Shown piece after piece: positions 1 through 11,340 of a stretch of DNA of 64,000 bases. Position 1 is the stretch's first letter. Every line of letters begins with the position of its first letter. The position numbers and the translations under genes are program-made. Below the pieces are notes generated by a model. It was given only the letters and a program-made list of their open reading frames with translations. It had not been told where the DNA came from and made no database searches. Source of the stretch: Arbacia lixula (taxonomy: Eukaryota; Echinodermata; Echinoidea; Arbacioida; Arbaciidae); the NCBI GenBank assembly GCA_963669155.1, contig OZ022576.1:25130150-25194149 (forward strand). Reading direction: 5' to 3'.

Positions 1-135
1 CCATCCCTCTTTTTCTTTAACTACCGCGCTATATACCATCATAGACAATTCAGATTTGCGAGAGAAATTCGATGCATTATGTTCAAACTTTTTCTCGCAA
101 ATGGTTAGGATAGTAAAAATTGATAAGAAACGTAC

Positions 136-238
136 AGTGCTACTGCCATCCCCATGGTGAAGGACGAGCTTCTCCAGAAATGCTTTCCTCTCCTGTCGGC
201 TAGTCAGCATGCCGAAATCGGACTGGATATTGTGCAAT
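136..238 (-). CDS. Putative coding exon of a gene running off the left edge
   Basis: On the minus strand a 103-nt segment is bounded by a good acceptor (ggtatttcag, just above 238) and a good donor (gtacgt, just below 136). It reads as LHNIQSDFGMLTSRQERKAF followed by LEKLVLHHGDGSST. The frame stays open from about position 349 to the window edge, but the splice sites argue for this shorter exon. The charged, helix-like composition looks coding. I do not recognise the protein, and one exon is too little to assign a function. The gene would continue to the left of the window. The opposite strand is also open here, so chance openness cannot be excluded. Confidence 0.35.
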
Positions 239-345
239 CTGAAATACCACACGGAGATTCCAAATGTATGTTCATTAGAAACCTGGAATACCATACAGAG
301 AGATTCCAAGTGCATGCTCAGTTCCTCATCCGAATACATCAACCA

Positions 346-1247
346 TCATGGCAATACCGTTACGTAACTAAAAGTGGAGAAAATTGTGATTTGAGTCGAC
401 CTTCATCGCAAAAAATCAAAAGCTCCAATAATGAAAATGAATAGATCTAGATCCCTTATACTATTCTTATACTTCACTATGAAATCATTATGCGAAGTGG
501 AGAATGTAAGAGGTAGAAAATTAAAAATATAGATTATAGATTATAAGTTAGATATTTTAACTTCCTCTGCGAGAGACGTTTAAGGGAAGAAGGTGTTAAA
601 AGTCATTAACCTTGTCGATTTTTAAAAAGACTCGTCTATGATGCGGGCCTACATAACCCCCATATGTCTGGTTTATTACCTTCGCCTCATCGTTCTCGCT
701 AGGATAACTGGCTCGTGCTTGTCCAGTTCTGAGAAGACATCCATGTCGAACCTGCTGTATCTGTCGGCTGTAGACATGGTACAGAATACATGTAGTATAA
801 ATAACTTTATCATCATTGTAAAGAGGTTGATATTAGGTTTACTCATAGAGCGTTTGTATGCATGTGTTATGCTGGCTACATGGAAGTACATCCTTATTGA
901 TTATTCAAGAGACAGCCTTTTACACATTGTGCATGAAGATCCCCCCAAAATGTGATTTAGCTTCTACCAAGTGAAACGATGTGTTTATATGACATAGTTA
1001 CATTGATCAATAAACACAGGATGACATGTCGATGAACAGTGGACAAGCCTTGCTATCAATTAAGTTCACTGTAAACAGGACGAGAATGTACTGTACTGTA
1101 AACAGAACAAGAACGAGAATGTACTTAACATATTCAGGAGACAGCCTTTTACACATTGTGCATGAAGATCCCCCCAAAATGTGATTTAGCTTCTATAAAG
1201 TAAAACGGTGTGTTCATATGAAATATAGCTTCAACTTCAACATAGTT
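346..1247. other. Gap between genes, including 3' UTR of the 1248-6068 gene
   Basis: I see no convincing exon here. The region should hold the 3' UTR of the minus-strand gene ending at 1248. A minus-strand AATAAA lies near 672-677 (tttatt on plus). A segment of about 90 bp at 902-992 recurs almost unchanged at 1131-1221. The intervening sequence has short repeats of a 'gtaaacag..cgagaatgtact' unit. Confidence 0.5.
902..1221. repeat. Direct repeat, two ~90-bp copies
   Basis: The segments at 902-992 and 1131-1221 share the same text, including 'gacagccttttacacattgt' and the following 'gcatgaagatccccccaaaa'. Only a few substitutions separate them. They lie about 229 bp apart in the probable 3' UTR or flank of the minus-strand gene, and look like a recent local duplication. 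Confidence 0.85.
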
Positions 1248-4200
1248 TTAAACAAATAATTCCGACTCTGATATTTCTTCGTTCTTACCGAGCATCTCCC
1301 TAACAGCAGGCGAGCCAATTTCTACCTTCTGAGCGAACGAAATGAGGTCTGGATGATCCATGGGAGCCGGTGCCATGGTAATGCTATAAAGGAAGAAACA
1401 TACCCATCATATTGAGGATTGATTTCTAACGTTTGTAAGTGAAAGACTGTAAGGGAAAACTGAAAGTCAAAAACACTTGTATAACGTCCCTTCTTCATTT
1501 ATTCATAGATGTGAAGAAAGAGTGACGAGTTTGGGAGTTGTACCAAACTTAAATGATGGAAGTGGGGTGTTGTTCTACATAGGCGATGAAATCATGAAAT
1601 CACTGAACTTGGTATTCGATGTACCGATCCCAATGCACCCCAACCCCATCCCCTCGTTGTATAATATCGAATAAGATCCCTGTTTAAATTACTATTCTTG
1701 GGTGGGAATGATACAATAAAATTAAGGTATGTTATGGTTCACTCTAGATTGCCTCTTAAGGGAGTACTTGAGACCTACCAGTCGGTTTGCTTCCTGCTCT
1801 CAGGGGGTTCTGATCGATAGAGGAAGGAGTGTCTAATGATGTCCTCCGCCTTGCGTTGTCTGTTCTGCAGCTGATGGGAGTGGCCGTAGCCGAAGATACC
1901 GTACGCGAAGCAGATCTCGAAGTCCAGGTGGGCTACAGCCTTCACTCAGGAGAAATTATGACGAAAGCACTAATCATAATCATAATCTTAATCGGAATGA
2001 TAACATTGATAAATAGAATGATAATCGTCATCAACACCATCATAGTCGTAATGATATCAAATGATAGACAGAGTAATGATAATGATGGGCATAATAATAT
2101 CAATAGCAACGCCTTAGCTCCCCACATAGCCTCATCAGTGTACGCACTTCATTCTGAGGTCCCTTGATCATAACGTTATTCTCCAAATACTAGAACCTTA
2201 AATTTGCAGTAATAATTTATTTTATATTCCACATACTAAGAATGTTGCTATATGATTGGTCAAGAGTTGATCACGTGATGAAGCGTAGTTTTTCCCATCT
2301 GATCACCTGAGCAGAAAAGTTCGTTACACTGTAGGTGATAGTACTTTTTTGAGAAGGAAAGTTCGTTACACTCTAGGTGATAGTACTTTTTGGTTTCGCT
2401 GATCTCTTCACTCCTCACAGTCCAAACGCGTGATCAATATTTTGAGTACGCGCGAAATAAAAGTGCGTAGCTCGGACTATCGGCGCAGACGACACCGCGG
2501 TGCGCGCGCGGAAATTAAAATTTTTGGTTATAGCGCGCTGCGCCGCGCGCGTACGTACAAAGCAATGCAGGCCTTCCATTTCCCCCACACAGTACTTCAC
2601 CAAAGCAAGTGTGCAATTCTCTACCACCTCGTACCAAAATTGACCTAGAATTTCACTTGCCTGTAATTTATTACAATTACAGAGTATTCTCGGAGGACCT
2701 ATGTTCTCACCGATACCGCACAGGTAAGAGAATTTCGATTACTTCTTGCTTTTCCGTCAAAATCTTAACAATTTGCATCACCATGTCATAGTGTTCGTTG
2801 GAATTTGTAGCTCAACGTTCACAAAGTCAATTTGCTTCCGGGTTTCGGAGCGTCGCGTGAATATGTAGCCGCACCGACACGAATGCTTTTGTACGTTAAA
2901 TTGTCATTTATTTTATAGATTGTTGGTATCAGATGTGGAATATAAAGCAAATAATCAACTCTTGGTTTCAGGCAATGAGACGAACTATCACTTCCTCGGC
3001 GATCTGAATGTATACGCTATCTTTCCTCAGCTAAAAGCTTCGGAAAGATAGCTACATCCAGATCGCCTCGGAAGTGATATTTCGTCCCATTACCTTCACC
3101 GACGTTGATTATTTGCTTATTATATCACTCATACCCAGCTCGCGCAATGCATTTTGTGGTGCAGTTTGAGGTAACAAAAGCGCCTGTCACTTCCTGTCCG
3201 AATAGTTTCCACTTACTGCAAGTGATAACACTAAATTAGGAAATCACTAAAATCCTGCATGGTTCCATGGGGATTGGGGGTGATTATAAACATATACCAA
3301 GACATAAAAGCAAAGAAAGTATAACCAGTTTTTAAGTACTTTGAAAATCAGATTGGAAAGATGATTTATGTACTTACTTTTTGTCGGTATTTTAATTCAT
3401 ACGTCCCAGCCAGGTACAAATTCTGTAATGCAAAATAATTGATAAGTCTTCTTTAGTGATATTATGATGATTCACGGATGGGGTAATGTGGAAACAAAGT
3501 GTTACCTTCAATCCAATTTCAGTTTATGTTCCACTAAAAAGTGATGTTTGTTTGTTCAAATTCGTAAATTCCAAATTCCAAAAAATGCATGGATTCATAA
3601 CAATATACACATTAATAACAACAATAGGTCATTCACCTATTTTGTATCAATGTAAGATGATTTTATGACATTTGCATGTAATGAAATACATTGACTCTTA
3701 AAGTAAGACTTACTTTGATGATTTCATAGAGGTGCATCTCTTTGTGGCCAATGGCACGATGGACATGTGCGGTTTCCACAATCACTAAGTCAATCCGAAT
3801 ATCATTCGACGGATCAGATCGAAATCGTGAAACCTGCACGGACAGCAACATGGGTTTTCCATAGGTTTAAATGGTTTTAATGAAACTAGAATAGACTTAC
3901 TGATGTCGAGTTCGGCGGTTGACTGTCCTCCATAAAAACAAAATGTATTTTACCACTCTGCAATCATGATTTCGTGGAGAAACAAATAGCAATATGTATC
4001 GTAATCGTAAGCTTTGTAACAAAGAATATTACATGGTTTTATAGCCTATAAAACCCCTCACAATGATATCACGCGTGACATGACTGGTAAACAGTCTACA
4101 AATCTTATAGGTTAGCGTGGTTAGGGGAATATTTTCAAGGAGGAAAGCAAGGTGTATATTTTAATAACGACTTGCTTACTTTTTCCTTATCATTGTGACA

Positions 4201-5802
4201 CATATTGCAATTATTTCATAGAAATGTTGATGATACAATGCAATGTGACAAATGAAAACTTACCAACACGGAGAAATGTTTGATATCATGCACCACCACA
4301 TATTTACCGCCCGTCGTCCAATGAAATGTCTTGGTACACTTGGTGTGTGACCCCACGCGAATGCGGAGATACAACTCGGGAGCAGCTACCACGGCGTCTA
4401 ATGTGATAACTTTGCTAAGGAATGTCACTGGTAATACCACGAACACTGGAAACCGTTGTCAATTTCTTGAAATATAAGTTAGATTCATTTTAAATGTGTC
4501 TCGTATTGTGGTTACTTACTTAGAGCTAGGTAATCTGAAATGTATAATGAAGTTTTTGTTTTTATGAAAACGATTAGCCTGTTCATACGGATCATGCCAA
4601 ACAGAGGCTTGAATCATTGTGATTACACGTTCAAGCACTTCGATCACCACTCCATTTTGTGCATTATAATGATATATGGAAAACCTGAAGCACAAAGAAA
4701 GAGCTGCCATATATCAACTTTGCAATATTATTGACTGCAAATTTGCTTTATATTGCAACTGTCATTATCACCAAACCAACCACTACGATAGATTGCAAGT
4801 CATTGCCAATGTATATTTGCAATCAATCGTATAGCTATGATAGGTCCACACAAGCTATGATCAGTATGAATTTTCAAGTTACGATCGATTTATATTGCAA
4901 CTTCTTTGCAATACGGAATATTGATATCAATCGTACGATCGATATGTTTATCGTGCGCTCAATCTGTCTATCGGACGACTAAATCGTAGCTCTTTGTTAC
5001 AGGGTTATTTTGGGCCCTGGAATACTGAAACTATAAAATTATCTCCACAACCGACAGAAGCATTATTACATTATATGTCATTATCACCAAACCAACCACT
5101 ACGATAGATAGCAAGTCATTGCCAATGTATATTTGCAATCAATCGTATAGCTATGATAGGTCCACACAAGCTATGATCAGTATGAATTTTCAAGTTACGA
5201 TCGATTTATATTGCAACTTCTTTGTAATACGGAATAACCATTGATATCAATCGTACGATCGATATGTTTATCATGCGCTCAATCTGTCTATCGTACGGAT
5301 AAATCGTAGCTCTTTGTTACAAGGAATACTGAAACTATACAATTATCTCCACAACCGACAAAAGCATGATCACCTCTGTCACCGTCGTCATCATAATACA
5401 TTTCTATTATCACGTTGCCAAATTCGTTGGCAAGTTTGTATTGACGCACCCACCCCTTCTTTTCCATTTCTTTCTGGGGTTTTTCTCACTTGAGCAAGAC
5501 AGTTAGTGATGGTTATTGGGGTAATGTTTCAGTTCCAGAGAATTGTCTGCGGCTGTCTGTACAGCGCAATATTGGGAAGATGATACTTTGAATAGTTACA
5601 CATGGAAGATGACAGCAAACACATAAAGGATACGATTTTCATCAAGATGTCTTATTTTCTTACAGTGGAAACTGAGAACTCCGCTCTGCAATGAAAAAGA
5701 CAGTTAGACTAGGCGGTTAATCTATATTTTGTGAAATTGATCTAGACCTAGGTCTAATTCACAATGTATTCTTAGGTGGTGGGGATAGGGAGACCGGAAA
5801 AT

Positions 5803-5839
<37 letters not shown>

Positions 5840-6068
5840 GGGGGGGGAGGGAGGGAGAGAGAGATATATAGAGGGGGAGAGGTGTAGAGAGAATGAGGGG
5901 GGAGGGAGGAAAACAAACAAGTGTGAGTTGATAATCAGAAGCAATGAAATGTATTAAAACATGTTAAACCATACTCACAGGAGGAGCCGTTACATAATGT
6001 GCACTGCTAAGATTGTATCCATCTTCTTCATTCTCTTCATCCGACGAATAGGAACTCATCTCAGACAT
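1248..6068 (-). CDS. Uncharacterised 314-residue protein, nine exons
   Basis: I do not recognise this protein. Exons on the minus strand, 5' to 3': 5979-6068, 5664-5683, 4520-4684, 4264-4414, 3901-3957, 3714-3833, 3378-3422, 1779-1939, 1248-1383. All have GT-AG limits, and codon phase closes from ATG (6066-6068) to TAA (1248-1250), giving 314 residues. Exon 1 encodes an acidic, Ser-rich start (MSEMSSYSSDEENEEDG). The middle alternates beta-like hydrophobic stretches (VITLDAVVAAPELYLRIRV) with basic segments. The last two exons carry IFGYGHSHQLQNRQRKAED and end EISESELFV. I see no signal peptide or clear membrane span; a beta-sandwich (C2-like) core is a guess. The 20-nt exon 2 and the acceptors of exons 4 and 8 are the weakest points and were chosen because they keep frame. 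The gene is divergent to SPO16 and probably shares its promoter. Confidence 0.6.
2254..2281. promoter_or_regulatory. CCAAT plus CACGTG module inside an intron
   Basis: The text 'gattggtcaagagttgatca' followed by cgtgatg places an inverted CCAAT box about 15 bp before a CACGTG E-box. The spacing and wording closely match the module in the divergent promoter at 6710-6740. A CpG-rich patch lies about 200 bp downstream. It could be an alternative or relic promoter, but no transcript start can be shown from sequence. Confidence 0.35.
2317..2392. repeat. Two tandem ~35-bp units
   Basis: The unit 'agttcgttacact.taggtg' followed by atagtacttttt occurs twice with a period of about 40 bp, differing by single bases. 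It lies between the CCAAT/CACGTG module and the CpG-rich patch. Confidence 0.75.
2942..3120. mobile_element. Hairpin MITE-like inverted repeat
   Basis: The arms start with 'ataaagcaaataatcaac' on the left and end with 'gttgattatttgcttat' on the right. Pairing continues inward through 'tatcacttcctcggcgatct' against its complement to a small loop around 3030. The whole 179-bp segment is a near-perfect foldback without coding capacity, as in a non-autonomous DNA transposon. No clear target duplication was identified. Confidence 0.7.
4761..5369. repeat. Tandem duplication, two ~300-bp copies (MITE-derived)
   Basis: A segment starting 'gtcattatcaccaaaccaac' at 4761 is repeated from 5077 (period about 316 bp) with scattered differences. 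Both copies contain an ATTGATATCAAT core followed by cgtacgatcgatatg, and repeated short stretches such as gatcgat. The core motif also occurs in the palindromes at 12991-13132 and 50834-50955, so this is probably a tandemly duplicated copy of one MITE family. Confidence 0.8.
5809..5860. repeat. (TG)n microsatellite with G-rich and GA-rich flank
   Basis: A run of about 14 TG units is followed by a run of G and then GA/GGA repeats to about 5905. It lies in intron 1 of the uncharacterised gene. The minus-strand open frames here are simple-repeat artefacts. Confidence 0.95.
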
Positions 6069-6784
6069 GATGTCTCACTAGTCTCGGAACTTCAATAGAC
6101 AGAAAAGACAGGGAAAAGAAATCGTATGCGCTATGCTGCTTCCCACACTAAAAAATAGTTTCCTGCACGCAGCTCGGTCCATTTATTGATTGCAAAGAAA
6201 AAAATCGCGCAATGCGCGATGTGTCACGCGTACTAATTAGCGCCATGAATATTCATGATAAATGATTTCACTGAATGATTTCATCAATGAATTTGTTCTT
6301 GTTTCCGCCTTTCCTATTAAAATGGTTATTTTGCCTATCACCCCCTTTTTTTAGTGGATCGGAAATACCGGGTCTGAGGAGGTGTATCTCTAATTCTTAA
6401 AAGGGTATACGAAACTACTTAGGCCTACCCTCGTTGCCAATTAGACTGTTTTTAATTTTTTTGCAGCCAACTTAAGAAGATCTTGTTTACAGCAGTACAA
6501 GTTTATTTTAAAAAAAATCCCCGACTTGAAACCTATTATATTTTTTAAAAAAATCTTAATTTGTTTTCATCTTTTAAGTATTGATATTGGTTATTGGTAG
6601 AACCAAAGGGCTGACTGAATGTTCACGAAAATATTAAGCTGCAACAAAATAACACTAGTAAATCATTAGGGTCTAACTGGTAAAGACGTGAGCCCAAGCT
6701 CATTCATGACGATTGGTCAAAAGTTATCAGTCACGTGATTTTGTTGACACACGTACACGTGACACACGTGACATCGGATCCGGA
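6069..6784. promoter_or_regulatory. Divergent promoter between the unknown gene and SPO16
   Basis: About 0.7 kb separates two start codons pointing away from each other. Near the SPO16 side, 6706-6780 carries an inverted CCAAT box (gattgg, 6712) and three CACGTG or near-CACGTG sites in about 45 bp (gtcacgtgat, tacacgtgac, cacacgtgac). CACGTG is the classical E-box bound by bHLH-zip factors such as USF and MYC. The remainder is AT-rich. The sequence shows the sites; shared control of both genes is inference. Confidence 0.55.
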
Positions 6785-9700
6785 ATGAGAATGGCGTCCA
6801 TGTCAAACAACAACGAAGCGCAGCAAAGCACATCTGCCGAAAGAAGCGCACCGACGAAGGCTAATGCCGACGTTGGAACAAAATGGCCAGTTGTTCTTAA
6901 TATTCAGCTGAAAAACACGGATATAGCAAGACTTTTGCAGCAAAGGCACAGGGTTCGGTGTAAGTGAATTAATCTAACATAAAATTATGAAATATGGGTC
7001 CGTCCCTCATTTCGAAGTTCAGTTTAACGGGAGTAGTGTATAGGGAATCATGTTGTTGGTCTTACTACGACCAGCCCGCTCCCCGGGGCTACTAGTACTA
7101 CTACTAGCAGTAGTTGTTGGTTTAGATCATACAGTTATAATATAAGTTTTATTATAGAGCTATATGGTCTAGATCTACTCGTAGACTAGATAAAGGCGTT
7201 TGCTATATCGACTATAGTGGCATAATTTGAACTTTAAATTAAGTCGTGCAACTCTAAAATCTATATTCTTAAACATGTAAAGTTAGTCAGTTCGCGATCA
7301 TGCGCCATGGTTAATATTATTTCTTCAGACTGCAATACTAGACAGGTCTTCCCTTGGCCTTGTTAAAGTTAAACTAATCGTGATAAGTTTTACTGCACGA
7401 ATTTAAAGTTAGGGATTAGATACTAGCAGTAAGAATCTTAATCTACTACAGTGAAGTAGCAGTTTTGTTTTTTAATGTTAAACCTTCCAGATAGCGGCAC
7501 CACCATTCTGAACACATGCATCTTCCCTCTGTCTTCTGTGGCCTTCATGGTAGTGCCACTGGGACAAGCCTCCATGGAATGGCCTCCAAAATCTGGAAAA
7601 ATTCAACTCGACCATGAATTTATCGACAGGTATGCTGTATGCTTAAGTTAGGTTTTCATGTACCCATGGATTTATATAATTTCAAGTACATCCAGCATAA
7701 TATACATGTACATGGATTCCAGTATAACTCCAACAATCATTATATTGGCAGGAGATTTTTAGAATTTTCTGCAATATTCCATCCTCAAAAAGGCAATTGT
7801 TCAATTGACCCTGCTTAGAAAACTCTGAATTTCAAAAGATTTGATGATTTTTTTTAATGACAACATGAAGAAAATGCAATTGTGGTTATATTGAATCATG
7901 TGATCATAGTGATCATAAAGGAGTTTCGCATTCATTGGTACTTCTTTTAAATACTTCATATGACTTTTAAAATTCACTTTTTAGTTTTAATAGTGTGTCA
8001 TTGCCCCATTAACAGTTTCAGAAATTTTAAGAGGTTTGTACATCAATTCTTTCATGTAGACCATCTCATAAGTCAGCTAGCCAAACATAAGTACACCAAT
8101 AATTTTTCTCATAGCAGTGGTTATTCCAAATTCTCTAAAATCTTTCTAAATGATAGGGAGAATTCAATCTCAATCAGCACACCATTGCTGTATTCATTAA
8201 CCTGTGTTTTCTCTTTGTATGTAGGGTTAAGAAGTTTGTCCAAATTCACCGAAACAGCTACCTTATTATGACATCAGCTCTCCATGGTCCCCATGAGATG
8301 GCTGTTATCTCTGCCATTCAGACAAGGTGAGATGGCAAGAGTGTTGGCAGTGGCTATACAGCTGTTGAAGTAGATGTGATTTAACCCTTTCAGTGACCAA
8401 CAAACTGCAGCTCTGTGGGATGTGTGGATCACTTGTGTAAAAATGCAGCAATGTGCATAAAGGGTTGAATGCGAATGTAATACGATTGATTACAAGCATG
8501 TTTTCAAAAGTCAGGATCCATTATATTAGTTTATATACATACATGCATAGGCATATACATGTACTTCTTGATATGTTACAAGGGTAAGGTGGGAGAAGTG
8601 TGAGGAAACAAAAACCCAAACATACATATTTTTATGCCACTGCCATGAAAACAAATCACTTTTCCCACATTACATTTGTTAAATGATTGATTGATTCCAT
8701 GTCATATATTTTATTTGTGTGGTTGATATACTTTGAATTACAGTAATAATTCAGAGCAAAATTGAAAGCACATACATGTATGTACTTGACATGAACTTCA
8801 GTATTTCAGCTCCAACACAGATAATGCTTTTTTAATTTTGTGTTGAAATAATATACTTATCTCACAAAGCACTGTCACTGACATATTTTAATTCCATACA
8901 GGTTCATTGATTGCAACCTCAGGATCCTGCCTGTTCATAATGACAGCGAAGCCGTGCAAACAATTTTGACAATCGCACAGGTGAAAATAGGTCATGAATT
9001 TCAATTAAAAAAAGAAAGGCACAATGTATTTTGACAACTAAACAATCAAGACCAGAGAGCATAGTGCATTTCTTTCCATAAAAGACCACATAAAGTTGAT
9101 TTATGTACCAAGCTCTGAGTGACTTGCTTGAATCATCAAGTTTTGAGAAAAAACAACAACGATGTTCAAATAGCCCAGTTATCAGAAGCTGTCTCCATTA
9201 GATGTCTGTGCCTATGTTTTGGCGAATACAGACATTAGTCTACTGTGATACGTCCATTTGTCATCTATCGCCAAAAAACATTAATTAAACTGCCAAACAT
9301 ACATTATTCTGTATATTGTAGCTTATAGTTCTCTCTGAATTAATCATAAGTTCCCATATGATGTCTGGTGTTATGCAGTAGATTAAACAACAAGAAAATG
9401 ACAATGTATGCTAATGAAGTTGATGTAAACATGATCGATCAAACTTTAGCTGTCATTCATGTGTGAGATTTGACTTTTGGATAAAATCTTGAATTAATTG
9501 CAATAAACAATCAAACCCTACACATTGTAATGTAGACAAATTACCCACTTGCCACTGGTCCCCAGACTCCCCACACATTATGTTTCTTTGGAATTTAACA
9601 CTGAATAAGTTTATGTGTACATGTATTGAACTAGCAGTAAGTGGTCAACCTTGTTTCCTTCCATATGTGCATACAAGTGATTTCATATTGATTTAGGGGT

Positions 9701-9955
9701 GGCAGGTCACATCTTACAGTTGCTATTCATGGGCCATTGATTCTTACTACTACAGGCTACCTGCAAGCCAACATGCAGCATTCTCAGATCGCGCCTTGAC
9801 ACCATTCTGTCCAAGCAGTGTGGAGAGCAAGAGGTCCTTAACATTCTCTCTGAGTTGGGTCTCAACCACCATGATATCCTTTACCCATGCACACAAGTTT
9901 AGTGTTGTTTTTTCATTCAGTGCTAAAATAAGTGATGCTAGTGTGTGTGTTGTGA

Positions 9956-10001
<46 letters not shown>

Positions 10002-10490
10002 ATGTGTGTGGTAGAGATAAACATAATTATATCATTAATCCTATTGGAATATCTCATGAATGGGAATTGCTTTGTTGCAGTTTTAAGACTAGTTTGCCGG
10101 AGAAAAAGTGTTAACATAATGGTAACATCAGGCCAACTTCTAATTTATCTTGTGTACAGTTCGTACATCACAAGGCAATAAACTTCATTTCCCCTTTATT
10201 GGAGTGTCCTAGGGACATATACGGTATTTGACAGCACTATGTATGTTATGCTGTATGTATGGTAATAAAACATCAAATTCAATTACATGTACATTCAAGG
10301 TGAGATCACATGTAAGCCACTTCTTTTTCCTTAACTTGTCATACAATGCATGGTCTTACAGCAAGGCTGTGAGACGTTGGCATCAATTGCAACAGCTACC
10401 AAGGCACAACTGGAGGACTGTAGCTTGGACTCAGACACAGCAAACAGGGTCATCTCATTCTTTGAGAGAGATGGCTATATTGAAGACTGA
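6785..10490 (+). CDS. SPO16: SPO16 homolog (C1orf146-like), meiotic crossover factor
   Basis: Exons: 6785-6959, 7491-7629, 8225-8326, 8902-8980, 9756-9858 (or 9896), and 10366 (or 10362)-10490. The product is about 240-254 residues. Diagnostic stretches match vertebrate C1orf146: VRYSGTTILNTCIFPLSSVAF, then KKFVQIHRNSYLIMTSALHG, then FIDCNLRILPVHND. In yeast and mammals SPO16 pairs with the XPF-like SHOC1/Zip2 to bind branched recombination intermediates and promote meiotic crossovers. The fold is an inactive XPF-type nuclease domain plus helix-hairpin-helix. The C-terminal exons (ETLASIATATKAQLED, RVISFFERDGYIED) fit an ERCC1-like HhH. The exon 5/6 junction is ambiguous. Donor 9858/acceptor 10366 gives ILSELG-CETLASI, which aligns best to ERCC1. 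Donor 9896/acceptor 10362 also keeps frame. ATG 6785 is preferred over an in-frame ATG at 6713 because the latter lies in the CACGTG cluster. Confidence 0.85.
9951..10012. repeat. (TG)n/(TATG)n microsatellite
   Basis: A TG run followed by TATG units lies in the last intron of SPO16. Open frames across it are low-complexity artefacts. Confidence 0.95.
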
Positions 10491-11340
10491 TCATACACCT
10501 GTGCCACTGTACACCATGTGTACATGTAATACTCTAAACCATGGAGCTATTTACCTACCAAGCCAATTTTTAATCTGGCAATCTCCTATTCTCTAGACAC
10601 TTGTGTTTCATTGTGTTATTGTAATGGCTCATATTGTAGATAGATGTAATTTCTTTTTGAACAGAAAGTGGCAGATCTTTAAGCAAACTTCATAAATTAT
10701 TGAAATAATTCCACTCATATTTTAGGGTTTGCCATGGAGAGGGAAAGAAGGAGAAGAAGTAGAACAACAGAAAGAGTAAGAATAAAGGATAACAATTCAA
10801 AGAAAATGTAATGTGAAAAATTTGAAGTATTTCTCTGACTATAACATTCCATTTGCACTCCTTTGTGTGTTGGTGAGCTCATCTTCCAACAACACTAGTG
10901 TCGTTAGTGTTAGTGCCTGCAGTTTTCAAAGAATCAAAATGTCATTTGCTGAATATGAGCCAAATGCCTCTTAACCTGTTGCTCACGATTAGCTTTGCAT
11001 GCTTTGTGAGACCTGGTCCAGTAAGGATGTCAAAATTTGCTATGGAACAGCAGTAACCAGAGGGGTGTGGCTTAATTACGCCTTATAAGGTACTTGAAGT
11101 TTATTAATAGTCAGTCGTCTCTTGTCCGATTATGCAGGAGTTGTGCTGCTCAGTATCTGAGTGGAGAAAAGCTCAGTAGAGGTTGAGATATCTGGAGCAC
11201 TGTTAGTACATGTATCTTCTTTGGGTGTCTGTTAAATTTCAATAATATAGAAAATAGTGTGCCATTGCATGTATAATTTTTAGTGTTTGCAATCCATGTT
11301 CTTCAGTATGATGAAAGTGAATAAATATGATTAATTCCAC

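Larger units (their letters stand above)
1940..3377. other. Repeat-rich intron of the uncharacterised gene
   Basis: This 1.4-kb intron holds an AT-rich low-complexity stretch (about 1965-2110), two ~35-bp tandem units at 2317-2392, a CCAAT/CACGTG module at 2254-2281, a CpG-rich patch at about 2475-2560 with GCGCGC runs, and a hairpin element at 2942-3120. A possible microexon just upstream of a gtaagt near 3215-3230 was considered, but it does not keep frame. Confidence 0.5.

Noticed and set aside
638..955. 105-residue plus-strand frame
   Set aside because: It overlaps the duplicated 902-992 segment and probable UTR. The composition is not protein-like, and it has no splice partners.
1829..2167. 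112-residue plus-strand open frame
   Set aside because: It overlaps the minus-strand exon 1779-1939, which keeps frame with neighbours and has a good donor. The rest is AT-rich simple sequence rich in Ile and Asn.
3215..3230. Possible 14-nt exon before a gtaagt in the unknown gene
   Set aside because: Including it breaks the frame into exon 1779-1939, whereas direct joining from 3378 keeps phase.
5722..5944. Minus-strand frames rich in Pro, Leu, Thr-His
   Set aside because: They translate a TG/G/GA microsatellite tract and have no start context or splice support.
10228..10596. 122-residue plus-strand frame
   Set aside because: It covers SPO16's last exon in another frame. The SPO16 frame is supported by homology and exon phase.
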